A stretch of 64,000 bases of DNA from Hericium rajendrae (GCA_033439255.1 CM065883.1:124001-188000), one strand, 5' to 3'; counted from the stretch's first letter, positions 1 to 12,455 are shown. Notes: generated from the sequence alone by a model not told the origin. Made by a program: numbers and translations.

Positions 1-702
1 AATTCACATACTATAGAGCTATGTTCGCTGCAGCTTATGCACAGTCAATATTCGGATACAAGCGGGAATATTGGCACTTGTTTGGGCAGTGTTTTGGCTG
101 GGCGTCGCGGCAAGTGCGCATTAAGCGCCTGCCGCACGCCAGAGTCGAGCACCCTTCCAAAAGGTTGCTGTGAAGTGTTCAAATGTGCTTTAAATTAGCT
201 GAAAATTGTTCGACATATACTTTCGATATATTTCTTCCTTAATATCGCGTTGTAATGTCTTAGACAACTCTCGCACTGTCGATAATCAACAGTTCGTGAG
301 CAGATATGGACGGCGTAATATGATTATGTAATCACTGCCAGTCAGAGCACTGTCGGAGCGCAACCACGGCCACGAGCATCTTGCGAGCACCTGCAACAAC
401 CTTTTCACTGTCCTCACAGGGTCGGCATCATCCCGAATTCGATGTCAATGAAGTCCTGCGCCCGCCCAGCTAGGCCGGTGGCCTTGCCACTAAGGCGATG
501 TCGTATGTTGGCTCTTGCTTCATTTGTCCTCCTGGAACACAAAGAACACTTTGTTCCTGGGATATATAATAATTTGACCAAGGTGGCATTTCCCTCTTAT
601 TTACGCACGTCTTCATCCTCTTGTATTTCGAGGAACATCTGATTTTGCTGGTCAAAATCCTCTCATAATCATCACTCATTGCACTTTGACGACCTTCTCA
701 TA
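1..702. other. intergenic, no supportable gene
   Basis: No reading frame here has codon or family support. The last part is presumably the promoter and 5' leader of the gene starting at 703. Short open frames at 442-679 overlap on both strands and look accidental. Confidence 0.6.
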
Positions 703-3700
703 ATGCCTCGTGTCGAAGTCCAGATGTCTACAGCTGCCGCCGCCATGATACGTCCGAAGCGGCTACAGCGTTCTTCTGCTCTGGGACCTGGAAAGGGTGG
801 ATCAACATCTTTAGTCCATCGAAAACTGCAAGTTATTAAAAGAGGTGAGTGCCATACCATCACTACGTGCTCATACTGAATGCGCGTGCCAGCGAAACGC
901 CGTTTCAAGGAGCAGCAGAAGCAAATGGACGAGAACATCCTCGAGCATGGTCCAGACGCCAACGGGATGAACGTGGACTCGTCTCTCAACGTCATGCAGG
1001 AAACGCAAGCGAACGTAGATGTCAACGTTCCTAATGACAGTTCACCCCACATCGAGGTCAATCAGGTCAGTATTCGTGTTCTCTTGTTAAGTATATCTCT
1101 ATGCCTACTTACTTCCATCAGGTCGATGCGCAATCTCCATCAGGAGGAAACGAGACTCCCTCAACTTGCCTTCAACAAACTGGAGCCGAGCAGCGGGGGA
1201 GGTCAAACGCACCGTCCCGTCTTCCTGTCCCCCAGGTGCCGTCCCATCCCTCTGTCTCTCCTCAGATGGCGTCCAAGTCCTCTGCTTCGCTCCAGATGCT
1301 ATTGAATTCCTCTGTCTCGCCTCTCGGACCACCGAAGTACCAATTTCGACTTCAGCTACCATATCAATCCTCGTCTGTCCCGTCCCCATTATCTCAGCCA
1401 CCTCTGCAGCAGAACATGCCCGTGGCAGCTGCGCAGACAGTCTTTGGTCCGCCTAGAGCTCCGAAGGGTCCTCAGATCGACAACGCTCCGCTGACCGGGC
1501 CGTCTACCCTCCTGCAGCCTGACCCTTCACCTAAGAATAATCCGCCAGTTTCTCAGCCCTCACAAACTGCGCTTCGTCAGGAGCCTCCGATGCTTGCTCC
1601 AACTAAGCAAGTTTCACAACTGCAGCCTCATCAGTCGTCATCCCAGCAGGACCCAGCTACGCCCGGAAAGCAGGTACTCTCGCAGGCACCATCGCAACCG
1701 CTGGTAGTGCCGGTGGTGCAGCAACCTTTAACGCCTGTGGTGCAGCAACCTTTAACGCCTGTGGTGCAGCATCAGGATCCCGTTACTGACCCACTGAGAC
1801 ATGCTCCTCGACCGCCAGCAAACCAGGCGCACATCTCTCGTGCAGGACCCGCACCGGGATCACTTGGCTTAGTGCCTCCAGGGCCCAGTTCTTCGACTGC
1901 CCAACCTCCTTCAGGCGGGTTCAATTTGCTAGGTACGTGGATCCTGCCTTCACTAGACACAATCTGACTTGATGGGACACAAGCATTCGGTCTTCCAAGC
2001 TATACTATTGGCCAGGACAACATGCGGACAGCACGTGAGGGTCAAGGTCGGCAAGTTGACCAGGACGTGGCGGGTCAGGCGGGATCAGCATCGCGTCCTC
2101 GTCGTGCCCATGTTTCCGAAGAGCTCGAAGGGTGTATGGCCGTCGATGAACCCAATCAAGACTTCGATGCCCAGCAACGCAAGGCAACGCAGTTGCCTGG
2201 ACAATCTGCACCAACTACGGTCGTCGATGAACCCGATCAAAACTCATCCGCCCAACAACGTAAGGCGACGCAGCTGCCTGGACACTCTGGACCAACATCT
2301 GGTGTTCGCTTTGTGGGAGATGATGAGGGGGGCCTCTGGATGGATGTCGACGATGACAGCAATTCCAGCATCGCTACCAGTACTCGGCCTCCCAAGTCTG
2401 CGATAGTAGGTGGTATGTGTGTAGTTGTCTATCAATCTCACGCTTTGTGTAGGACCGGTGGGCTGCGGGTCTGGGACAACGTCCTGAGAATGGGCCTGCA
2501 ACCAATCGCGATCTCGCGATGGTTATCCTAGCCATCATGGATGCGAGAGATGATTTTCGCGAGCAGTTCAAGAGTCAAAATGAAGGCCTTGGTCGTGCTG
2601 GGGCCAGCAGTCGTGCACCTCGGAAGTCTCAGGCAAGCAATTCCAATAGCCAATACGAGGAGGCCGAGGCCGAGGTCCCTGAGTATCCCCGGCATCGGCC
2701 GACCAAGCAAGTGGATTTCGCGGTACGTTAGTGCGTACGCATTGTCAGCGGATGATCACTGACAAGGCCATTGACTGTACTTAGGCTGACGTGAGGGCTC
2801 ACGCACGCCGCTTGATGGGGAGACCAGTGGAGGGCGACGGACCCATCCCGCCTGCCGCTGTAGCTTCTCAGGACGACGTTCGACTTTTTGCGTTAACTCA
2901 TCGCAGTGGACCCACTGCTGAGAACTTCGCCGTCGATTTGATCAGCGTGCCGCCTTCGTCGGATTGGAACGCCAGAGCAGCTGAAGTCTTCGCCGAAGAC
3001 TTCGTAAACTCCGGGTGGTATAGGTGTGATGACGTGCATGCTGTTCGCAAGCAGTTCAAAGTCCATATATCTACACTCTGCGACCAATACACAAGTCAGC
3101 TCCGTGGAGACGAGCCGAAAACACCCGATGAAATCGATGCCGAAATCGCGCGAAACCGAGATCAGAGGCACCGCACTGTAAGTGGTCTTGGTCCTGCAAC
3201 ATACCCTCACGTACTGATCAATCTCTTAGTTGCGCGATCGCCGCGCGAGATCCGCAAAACTCCATCCTCAGACCATACACTACAGACCGATCCTGAGCAA
3301 TCTTCCGGTTGACTGTATGAGCAGTGACGAGGCTGACATCTCCGATGGCGAAAAGCATCTGCTCATCAACAGACAGCCTTGGAGATCTGATGAAGCTACA
3401 GACTTCTTGCATATCTTTGATACCATGCATATAGTCAGCCGATTTAAACCCGACGGCAGGCCGACACGAGGTGCTTTGCCTCTTCCACGCATAGTCACGC
3501 GTCGAGAGGAGCATTTCGGGTCTGCTCCTCCCGGACTTCTGCTGAACTTTTATAGAAAGGACTTTCTAGACCGCCTCGACGACTTTGATCGCAGTGCTCT
3601 TCGAGTTCAACCGCCTATAGATCTCACACTCCCTCAAAGACTCGTTGAGTACGTATCTGCTCCTGTCTTACGAGCCTACCGACTCTGATCTCTTGCGAAT

Positions 3701-3987
3701 GTAGGGAAGCTGCCAAATGGACATCCTGGACTGGACGCGTCGCACATCCTAACTTTGCCGCAGCGGGAGAAGCATTTCCTGTACCTCCTAATGCAACTCG
3801 AACCATCCCTTCGACTACATCCCCTGTGAATCCAGCCCACAGCCATGCCCCATTGGGCGATCCACCAGTCCCATCATCCTCGACTACTGGCTCTCGATTG
3901 CAGCAAGATCGAGCAACTTGGAAAGCCACCCCCAACCGTCCGTATACTCGCGTCAATGGAACCTATATCCCTCGCAAGCGACGCTAG
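703..3987 (+). CDS. unknown protein, Pro/Gln/Ser-rich, 8 exons
   Basis: Eight exons read through in one frame: 703-844, 893-1065, 1122-1932, 1984-2405, 2453-2722, 2785-3177, 3230-3648 and 3705-3987. They give 970 residues ending in P-R-K-R-R. I do not recognise the family. The N-terminus is basic (MPRVEVQMSTAA, then KRRFKEQQKQ). The third exon is a long low-complexity region rich in P, Q and S, with an exact 24-bp tandem duplication (VVQQPLTP twice, about 1707-1765). The fourth exon has a second internal duplication of about 28 residues built on AQQRKATQLPG. The C-terminal third is less biased and looks folded. That all seven introns keep frame argues for a real gene. The disordered N-half and basic tail suggest a nuclear or nucleic-acid-associated role, but that is only inference. 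An ATG further upstream is not excluded. Confidence 0.65.
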
Positions 3988-4318
3988 ATTTTGGCTGTCA
4001 TACTTCTGTAAACACACACTCCCTACAGCCCGCACGCTGCTTCAGCCGCTCCTTACGTTGCATACACCATGTATTCTATATAGCATTCACTCGTTATACA
4101 AGGTTTAAATCTTACTGTCAAGTACGTGAGGTCAACTTGGACCGGAAAGTGAGGTCTGCAGTGTCCATAGGCACATGCTTAATGAAAGCCATGCGACTTG
4201 TGGCGTGCGGCAACTTGAATGAGACATGCGGCATGCGACACTACCCAACGCACCTCCACTGCGTCCTACGTCCATATACTAGCTCAATCAGCACAGTAAC
4301 CCCCTACGAACACGTACT
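3988..4318. other. intergenic, downstream and promoter region
   Basis: No gene is seen in these 330 bases between two plus-strand genes. They should hold the terminator of the first and the promoter of the WD40 gene. No clear TATA box was recognised. Confidence 0.5.
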
Positions 4319-5922
4319 ATGCCACTTCAGTACCGTCCGAAGTATGAACTCTCTCCTTCGCGAGCTGCATGTATAAACGTGCTGGCTTTTCATCCCGATG
4401 GCCTCTTCCTGGCGAGCGGCAACTCCGACGGCCTTGTTGCGTTGTGGGACCTGACCCTGGGGTTTCAAAAGTACTACTTTGTTGGCCAAACAGCTGCATT
4501 AGCGTTGTGCTGGACGACTGAAGATAACTCGGTTCACTGTGGTTTCCAAGACGGAGCATTGGTTTCCCTTTTTGCCGACGAAGAAAGCAAGGTCTGTGAT
4601 TATCACACTCTTCGTTGCACAGATGCCGGATTTCCTCTGCTAGGAATTCGTCGGTCAAGGCATGGTAGGCACCACTGGCCAGCCACTGGACTGTATTGCA
4701 GCGGACGATACATCTCTTAGGCTCGCAACAAGTGGACAGTATCAAATTCACGTTTGGACTCGTGATCATATCCGTGGTGCGTCTTTTTCAATAAGTCAGA
4801 TGAACCTGCTTGACCAAATTAACACCGTACGCCATTCCAGGGCCGTGGAACGTCTTCAAGGTGCTGGTCCTGCCGCCCACAGTTGCGATCAATTCCGATA
4901 ACAAGGAGCAGATATGCTCCATGGCATGGATGGACTCTCTGCTTGTCGCGGCATACCGAGATCATGGAATAATGTACGTTGTCTAGTATGCTGTCGTATA
5001 ATTCAACATCATAACAGTTTCGCTGAATTAGCTTTTGGGATGTCAGTGCTGGTGAAGCAGCAAACATCATGCACGTACCCTCCATGTAAATCTCAATTGT
5101 GAATATTCATCTTGCACGCGACTTATCTCAACAAGAAACGACAGATCACAGGCTCGCATTTCTCCGGATCATCAGCTCGTGGCCATTTCCGATATACGCA
5201 AAGGCTATATCGTGTATCGTATTGGCACACAAATGCCTATGCGCTCCTTCCCGTGTAACGGTGAAGTTGAGCTACTGCCATTTGATTTTATCCACGAAGG
5301 AAAAGGCCTTCTTTCGGCAGATAGTGATGGACAGGCTGTGGTTTGGGATTTGAATTCGAGTATCAGAATTCAGACCCTACGGCCTTGAGGTAGATGGCCT
5401 ATTATGTGATGTACATGTGTCTCATCTTACTTCATCCTTAGGTGAATCTGGGCAGACAACAGCTGTATCAGTAAGTCATTGGGCATTGCTGTGTTTCTGA
5501 GTACTTAACTAATTTTGCAGGCATTTTTTGATGATGTGAAGGAGAAGTATTTTGTGGCTGTTGCCATAAAAAAGGAAGGTGCAGAGGGTATAATTACATT
5601 GTGGCAGACATATGACATTGGTAATCAAAAATTTCCCCCATCAGTTTAAGGAGCTGACATTTGATCAACAGAGACCAATGCTAGTGTTGAGGGTCAGGAT
5701 GAGCCTGAGGGCTCTGAGGTCCATTCCATTGCATCTGGCCCAAGTGCTTCTAGTGTTGCTGCTGATGATGTCAGCACTGAGCAGGACATTGCTGATATGG
5801 AGAGAGGGAGTGACGACCAGGCTGCATCTTGGCAACACATAATGTGTGTGCTAATGCCATTACTTATTCTTGCCTTGGCCATTTTTATGAGCTTCTTGTA
5901 TTCAAACAATGCAGTGCTGTAA
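4319..5922 (+). pseudogene. WD40-repeat protein with C-terminal TM, in-frame stop
   Basis: The first exons (4319-4591, 4644-4776, 4841-4973, 5032-5085, 5136-5389) encode WD40 blades: an N-terminal VLAFHPDGLFLASG...LWDL blade, QIHVWTRD, FWDVSAGEAAN and GQAVVWDLNSS. A TGA at 5386-5388 interrupts the frame. The next exons continue in the same frame and phase: GESGQT, then AFFDDVKEKYFVAVAIKKEG, then an acidic Ser-rich stretch and a final hydrophobic segment (MPLLILALAIFMSFLY) ending at 5920-5922. Tail-anchored WD40 proteins of this layout are common as expanded families in agaricomycetes; this is family knowledge. Either this copy was recently inactivated by one point change, or the product ends early without its anchor, or the stop is read through or a base error. 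I favour a young pseudogene or allele. Confidence 0.6.
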
Positions 5923-8173
5923 ACAATGTTATAATTTCATTAACTAGATAGATTTTTTTTGACTATCATCCTGTGTAGTCAAATAGTCTCATTCTATCAT
6001 AATGTCAATGTTTCTCCAGTTCATGTGATGATTTGATGATTTAGTGCTGTGGTTGGATAGACACAGACCAGAATGATACTATACTGTCCACTATGCTAAG
6101 TATATGCAGTATTCCATCTTTGTATGCTGATCTACATGCAAATAATTGATTCAGGTGTACGTACTCGAACGGTAACATCGAAGCCGGGGATCTAGTCGCC
6201 GAGATCCATCGGGATGTGGCTACACGTGGGAACCCCTTCGCTCGAGTGTCGCCCCGAACCCCCATGCCACCACTGACTTCACTCATCTCTTCGACACAGG
6301 AAGCCGGCAACCATTACCCTGCATCTCACTGTACGAATGAACGGTAAGAAAAAACTAGCTTATTTGACACCCTGTTGAATAATGGCGATGACCAATCGGG
6401 CTACCTCGCATTATCGATACTGCGTGTCATCCGCAGCGCGACAGGGTATCATCTCAGGTGAGACAATGTAGTACTGGTTGACGCTGAAACGTGATTGAAG
6501 TCACGACACGATTGTCACGGCCCAGTTTTCTCGCAGAATAAGTTAACCAAGGCGCCGTAAGAGGGGTGCGGTACGAGGTCTGGAGGCTACACGCAGTCCT
6601 GGTTGTCATCGGAGAAGTGGAGGAATAGAACGTACGTTTACTTCGCTGCGCATTGATCTGACTAGCTGTGCTAAGGGAGCGATGCTCGTCAGGCGGGGGC
6701 GCCAATGCGCGCGTGAATTGGCTGGCGTCGGTAAGGAGGGCCACAGGTCCATCGAGGGGGGGCAGCAACCGCCGCGTGGCGACTCCTATAACGCTCCAGG
6801 CCCGGGCGATGTAGGTTCCTTCATGTATGCTATGATACAAGATGACGGCCGTAATACAGCCGCGGCGGTGTTGACGGCGGGAAGTCGACGGCATGAGATG
6901 CTGCAAGTCCTGCAGGCATGGGATGAGCGAGGGTGCGGATGGCGCGCGAGACAGCCCCCGAACAGAACCGCATTGCCCGATGTCTGCCCTCGCGACAGGT
7001 CTAACGTGAGCCTTTGAGGACGTGCGCCGCGCCTGCTATTTTTTCTCAGGTTAGTTTCCTGTGTAATAGGCCGAGTTCGAGCACTCACATATAGCTACAC
7101 CTGCAGAAAATAAATCTCCGTTGCCGCAGCCTGCGTCCGCATAGAGCAAAGCATGCGTACGCACGCGGGACATAAGTCTGTTTGTCCAGCGCAGACCGAT
7201 CTGGATGTTCAGCATCTGGCGGCAGCAGCAGCACTAGACACGGGCAATATCTCGGACCTTCGCAGAGGACACGTCCTCCGAGCGACAGAAGGGTATCACA
7301 TCGCGTCGGGGTTGCACACAACTCACCGTTTAGCCTGGAATGAATGACGCTAGCAGCATGATCCGCATCTTCAATAACACGCAGCGCCATCTTCAGGCAT
7401 TGCGCGAGGCGAGGGAATGACGGCATGGTGTGACAAAATTCACAGCATGAGCAAGCGCATCATGGACATCGCACGAAGCAAAGATACAGGTAAGTACTCG
7501 ACTCACTTTTTTCAAGACGACGAGAACTTACGTGGAGATGTGTAAGGCCTGCACCCGAGCAGCAGCACAGACTGCAAGGGTCGCGCAGTCGGGCAGACCA
7601 GCGAAAAAGCATAGGAAGGACACTTCTTTGACTTAAAGGACTCATCATGCTCCGTGTCTCATAACCACCGGTTGAAAACGCTATCCTGTGGTTTTCGCAA
7701 ACGTGCTCCCCGAAGTGTAGTCGAGTCGTGGTCACAAATGTTCACCGGTGAGTCGGCTTAATCTATGCGAGGCGAAAGCGTGGGTGGAAATTCCTGAAGT
7801 GATAATATAGACGACATGATACCATATCATCAGCCATAAAGCCCGCAACAAGGATGTATACCCGACTTACGATTGGGAGAGAATAGCCCGAATGGCTGAG
7901 AGGTAGTCGAGCACCGGCGGACGCCAAGGACAGCGCGCCTTTGGTAGACTAGGGCACCGGCCTTGCATGAGCGTTGCGGCGAAGAATGCAACGAACATAT
8001 ACAAGAGAGAGATAATCTGTGTGCTGTGTGAGTAGCGTTTGTACGTGCTCATTTGGCGTGGAATCGCGTTCAAAAGCCCGTTTTGGGTGCTTTGCACTCT
8101 AACCACACAAGCACTTCCGACCACAGGAACATACTTCTACACACTAATACCCCGCCCTCTACTCAATCAAAGC
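5923..8173. other. gene-poor region, no supportable gene
   Basis: About 2.2 kb with only short overlapping frames on both strands (for example at 6040-6310, 6454-6906 and 7085-7426). None shows a family motif, and splice-joined candidates could not be supported. Good-looking donor sites such as GTAAGT at about 7490 exist, so a short lineage-specific gene cannot be excluded. Confidence 0.45.
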
Positions 8174-8785
8174 ATGTGTCTATTCTCCGTCCGAGCGATC
8201 TTTGCGTCTTTGCTTCGACGTCTCGGTATCGAGTGGGCGGGTTTGAAAGACAACCGCGAGAGTTCAAGCACGTCCAACACGGTGATTGCGCAGACTAATC
8301 CAGAGCATCCAGGCTTGTATGCGATGGCGTGAGTGTGTTTTCCATATGCACACGAGCTCAGGCTGACGACTGGTAGGGCTGAGCTGCCGGGTCACGACGT
8401 GCAAGGCATAATAGAAATGCCCGACCCCGAGCTTGTGGCATTCGCTGAGCATTCGGTCGACGCGGAGGACGCCGCCGACATGGAGAATGGGCACGTTGAC
8501 CAGGAGGACCTCGTGGAACAGATAGCAGTCACCGTGGCCATTGGAGGCGACGAGGACGGCGAGGAGCACAACGGGCCTTGGGTGAATTTGAACCCCGGAG
8601 GCCTTGCAACCATCCAGGAGGAGACAGAGGCAGAGCTGGCTGCCATCATGGACCACGGTGAAGACGTCGCGCAGGACGGTGGCATAGCGTTAACATGTTG
8701 GGGGTTGGAGGTGATCCGGGAGGAGACAGACGAAGAGCTGGCCACCTTCGTATACGATGTTGTGTACGAGAGAACGGCGAGCTGA
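8174..8785 (+). CDS. small acidic protein of unknown function
   Basis: Two exons, 8174-8328 and 8377-8785, joined over a GTGAGT...TAG intron, give about 187 residues from an ATG at 8174. The protein starts hydrophobic (MCLFSVRAIFASLLRRLG) and becomes strongly acidic. It contains two related segments about 37 residues apart: L-A-T-I-Q-E-E-T-E-A-E-L-A and L-E-V-I-R-E-E-T-D-E-E-L-A. No known domain is recognised. The same frame is open upstream to 8039, so a longer start is possible. The intron and internal repeat favour a real gene, but without a family match this stays tentative. Confidence 0.35.
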
Positions 8786-9406
8786 GCGAGCAGTAGGTAG
8801 AGAAAAGGCTGGCGCGATAACACGTATTATTCTTGGTACCATGGCTTAGTAGCATTTTTGTTCACACACCGTATCTAATGGAGTCCTTGCTTAGTCGCTC
8901 TATCGTTGTTTGCGTGCAAACTTGCTTCAGATGTTCGCCAACTAAGTATTATTTTGATGCACAACAAGGCAGGGATCGAGGCATATCACCGCGGGCATCC
9001 ATTGGGATCGTTTCCGATAGATACATCAAGGTATTCTCCATTACCGCATCCAATGTTTCAAAGGCATTGGAATCGACTTGGATTCAGACTAGCTACTGAC
9101 ATGCACTGCATGCGCTATAATGAACTCTCTACTTCATGCATCCGTGCCCTTCAGCACTCTTCTGTACCTCCTTTCGCCCGCGTCTCGCCCCAAGCAAATT
9201 GCAACCCACCCGTCTCCCCCATAGTGCTTGGAGAGGACGAGACAGACCTTGCACATGCGGTCGCTGCGTGCGCCGATGATGAGCAACAGATCGGAAAAAC
9301 ATCGTGGTCTCGATGTTACCTATGCACGGCGTGGGTGGGCAGGGAGCAGGGCAACAAAGTAAGACGGTGCCATGGCCGCAGTTAGGAAGCAGAACTTATA
9401 CAGTCT
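8786..9406. other. intergenic, no supportable gene
   Basis: No coding signal seen. This is where the missing 3' part of the WDR59 copy would be expected on the minus strand. I looked for the rest of its beta-propeller and its RWD and RING parts there and found nothing. Confidence 0.5.
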
Positions 9407-10718
9407 CATCAGCAAAAGAAATTAAGAACTGCCCTGGTGGCGCCTGGTGGCAGATTCCGCGGCTCGTGCATGCACTGCTGTGGCTTGAGTGTGTGCATGT
9501 CAAATGGATACCTCATGGAGTCGCGCTCGCTGGATAGTACGTGGACATCCCAGACTTTGACTGTCTTGTCAAGAGAGCAAGTCACGATCTCGCGGGTACT
9601 GTTGTGCACCCAATCGATGCCGTAGATCTTCGCGTTATGGGCCTTGATTCGCTGGATGGGTACGGAGCCTTTCTAAAAATGAACTTGTGAGTGAGATCGA
9701 AAGGTTCACCAGTCGTGAATCTTACTCGGCGATCCCATATGAGGACCTCGTTCATGTGGGATGATGTGAGAATGTGCCCATTTTGACGATTCCATTTGAC
9801 CTGAGTGCCCCCCGCTTTCGGGCCATCAATAACTCCGTCACCCAGTTGAAGAAGGAGACTTACCATTGAAAGCACATAACCCTGGTATGTACATTTTAAA
9901 AAGGAATACCTACAGTGTAAATACACTCCCCCATGACGGGCTTGTTTGTGGTTCGCGAGTCCCAGGCCCACAGCCAAGAGTCGACTCCTGTACTGATGAC
10001 AATGTCCGGGTCTTGTGTGTGCCAGTTAATGTCCGTGATTGCGCGGTAGTGAGAATGCAGGACATGCTCTATCAACGTCTTTCCTGAGAGCATTGAATTC
10101 CAGATGAGACTGATTCAGATATTGCTGTGAACGGGGTTATCGCTATGAAACTCAGGCAACACGTACAGCTTCTCGCTCGAAGTCGAAACAATGTACTTGA
10201 TCCCAGCCGGGTGCGGATTCCACTGGACATCTGCAACGTCTCATGTCCCTCCCTGAGGAAGGAATCGAGGCACTTCAAAGGGAGCCCGCAAGTCAATTAT
10301 GAACAGTCCCTTCCGCCTGAGCGCCGCATCAGGTCAGTCACGAAGGCCAGATTGAACGCACTTACGCCGCGAGCACAACGTCCCTATATGATGGGCTGAT
10401 GCTTATCTACGGAAGTCTGAATACCGCCCGTCTGAGAGATAAAGAAGAACTCACGTTACCCACAGCATCCCCAACCAAGTCCTTCATGTCAATTTGGAAG
10501 CTCCTCTTGACTCCATCATCCGACGGCGAGATGGTCTCTATCACCTCCGATGCCTCTGATGCGTCGGTATCCCGCCTCTTCGCCGCATATGATGGTCCAC
10601 CCGCATGAACATGAGGCAGCTCGAACGACATTTGTCGATGCGGCGACTTGCGGATAGGGTAGTATCCCTGCGACGAGTGCGGGACGAAGGTCGAAGATAG
10701 ATCAGAGTCGGGCGCCAT
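9407..10718 (-). pseudogene. WDR59: WDR59/Mtc5 (SEA complex) 5' fragment
   Basis: The minus strand encodes the N-terminal beta-propeller of WDR59 (yeast Mtc5/Sea3), a subunit of the SEA/GATOR2 complex that signals amino-acid state to TORC1 at the vacuole. Visible in order: an N-terminal leader (MAPDSDLSSTF), SYRDVVLAA, RKGLFIIDLRAP, VADVQWNPHPAGIKYIVST, EHVLHSHYRAITDINWH, GGTQVKWNRQNGHILTSSH with EVLIWDRR, then KAHNAKIYGIDWVHN and DKTVKVWD. Introns lie where frame requires them, so the copy came from DNA and not mRNA. A TGA at 10241-10243 sits where a Trp is expected (PQGGT-stop-DVADV). The frame ends shortly after the fourth or fifth blade, at 9407-9409. Full family members are about 1,000 residues or more and continue well beyond this point. 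It is therefore a truncated, inactivated copy, starting only about 90 bp from the divergent PUF6 fragment. Confidence 0.75.
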
Positions 10719-10811
10719 GGTGGCATCTTTTGGCGAGATCTTCCCAGCGTTGAGTGTTGTACGTAGCAAGATATGATTCGAGCGTTGCTTTGCGCGCTTC
10801 TTGGAAGATGG

Positions 10812-12455
10812 AGCATAAGTTCCTCGAAGTCGAGGACGCCGACGCCGACAGGTACAAACTGAACACGCACGCGATCGACGTACAAAATTTCCCGGCGCTC
10901 GCAGGTGCTCACTCGCTCTCTATAGTTTCGTGCTTTCCTCCATTCACAGCCGTTTCATAATTTTTGTACAACGGCAGCGGACCAAAGAAACGATCAGCAC
11001 CCAGCATCGAAAAAGGCCCATCTCGAGACAAAATCGCAGCCCGCAAAGAAACGCGCACGTCCGGTCGTGCATGTGCAGGAGAGCGAGCAGGAGGACTCCG
11101 ATGAAGAGGAGGAAAAGTTGACGGATGAGGAAGCCGAGCTGAATGATGATGATGACTAGGTCGTCGACGGGAACGAGATGGATGTCGACGAGAACCCTGC
11201 GAAGGATCCAAATGGTATGCGATACTCTCTTCATGCATTTGCAGTGGTGCTCACTCCTCATCTTAGCCGCAAAAGAGTCGCACAAAGCCCAGAAAGTTTT
11301 ACTCGAAGAGCGTCGTGCTGCAAAGCCAAATTCTGTCGTCCTTGAGGAGGCCAAAAGACCTGGTCGTTTGCCCGCCAGAAAAATATCTCGAAAGAAGAAC
11401 GGCAAAAGCACGTCGCGGATCTGACGCGCATTATCCGCGGCAAGGTGCAGGACATCGTGTTCAAGCATGATGCCAGTCGTATTGCACAGACCGTTGCAAA
11501 GTGGGGCAATCAAAAGCAGAGAGATGAAGTTGCCGTTGAGCTGAAGGGGAAGTACAAGGAGCTGTCACAAAACAAATACTCGAAAGTACGTGTATAGATA
11601 CATTTTTCTAATGCATTCAGCTTATCTTTGTCCTTTGCAGTTCCTAGTGACTAAACTCATCCGCCTATGCCTGTCCCATCGTCTATCCATCCTCTCGAGT
11701 TCTGCACCCACGTCATGCGGCTGCTCCTCCATCGAGAAGCATCCCGTGCTATTGCTGATATGTACGAGCTGTACGCCAATGCATACGAGCATGCAGTCCT
11801 TTTGCAGGACTTATACGGCAAGGAGACAACTTTATTCTCTGTGACCGCTGGGAGCGATATGGATAAGGGGCGGACGAGGAAAGGTTTGAAGGGCATACTT
11901 GAGGGCGTAGATGCAGAGAGACGAAAATGGGTCCTTCGTGCTTTGAGAGAGAACCTGATGACGATGTAAGGCACCCTTGCTATCTCACGTATCCTGTCCG
12001 CACTAATGCGAATTTGCTTTCAAGATTTAACAGTCCGGACAAAGGCTCAATACGACATGCCATCGTTCACCGCGCGCTGTGGGAGTATATCACAGAGGTA
12101 AATGCGACTGAGGACGAGGCAGACCGCGAGAAATTACATCGAGAGATGTTCGAGACGTATGTGCCCTGTCGTTTGGTTTTGTCGGTCATTGATGTTCGTC
12201 TATTTCTCAGATGCCAGGAAATTTTGGCTGATATGGGACATTCGAAGGAAGGCAGTCGTGTTGTGCAAGAATTTTTGGTCAGGGAAAGCACGAAGGTAGA
12301 ACAATTTATTTATTAGTCCGCTGAATTTTGCTAACAAATCCCTTCCAGAACTGAAAACAAATCATCAAAATCATCAAATTCTACATTGAGACAATGGCAA
12401 ATGATGACGAGGCTCAGCTCGTTCTCTTCACTGCGATGGACATGATCGAGTGCGC
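10812..12455 (+). pseudogene. PUF6: Puf6/PUM3 pumilio-like protein, broken 5' copy
   Basis: This resembles Puf6/PUM3, a nucleolar PUF-repeat RNA-binding protein of ribosome biogenesis. Seen in order: a basic then acidic N-terminus (PAKKRARPVVHVQESEQ, EDSDEEEEKLTDEE), AAKESHKAQKVLLEERRAAK, ARQKNISKEERQKHVADL, GKVQDIVFKHDASRIAQTVA, KYSK/FLVTKLIR, MRLLLHREASRAIADMYELY, FNSPDKGSIRHAIVHRALWE and [15 protein letters not shown]. Lesions: an in-frame TAG at 11157-11159 in the acidic stretch, a one-base deletion near 11360 (before WSFARQ) and another near 11697 (before LEFCTHV). Introns at about 11586-11640 and elsewhere are kept. The C-terminal CPL-type region is missing because the sequence changes to ribosomal protein L8 after about 12455. 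It cannot make a full product. Confidence 0.8.
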
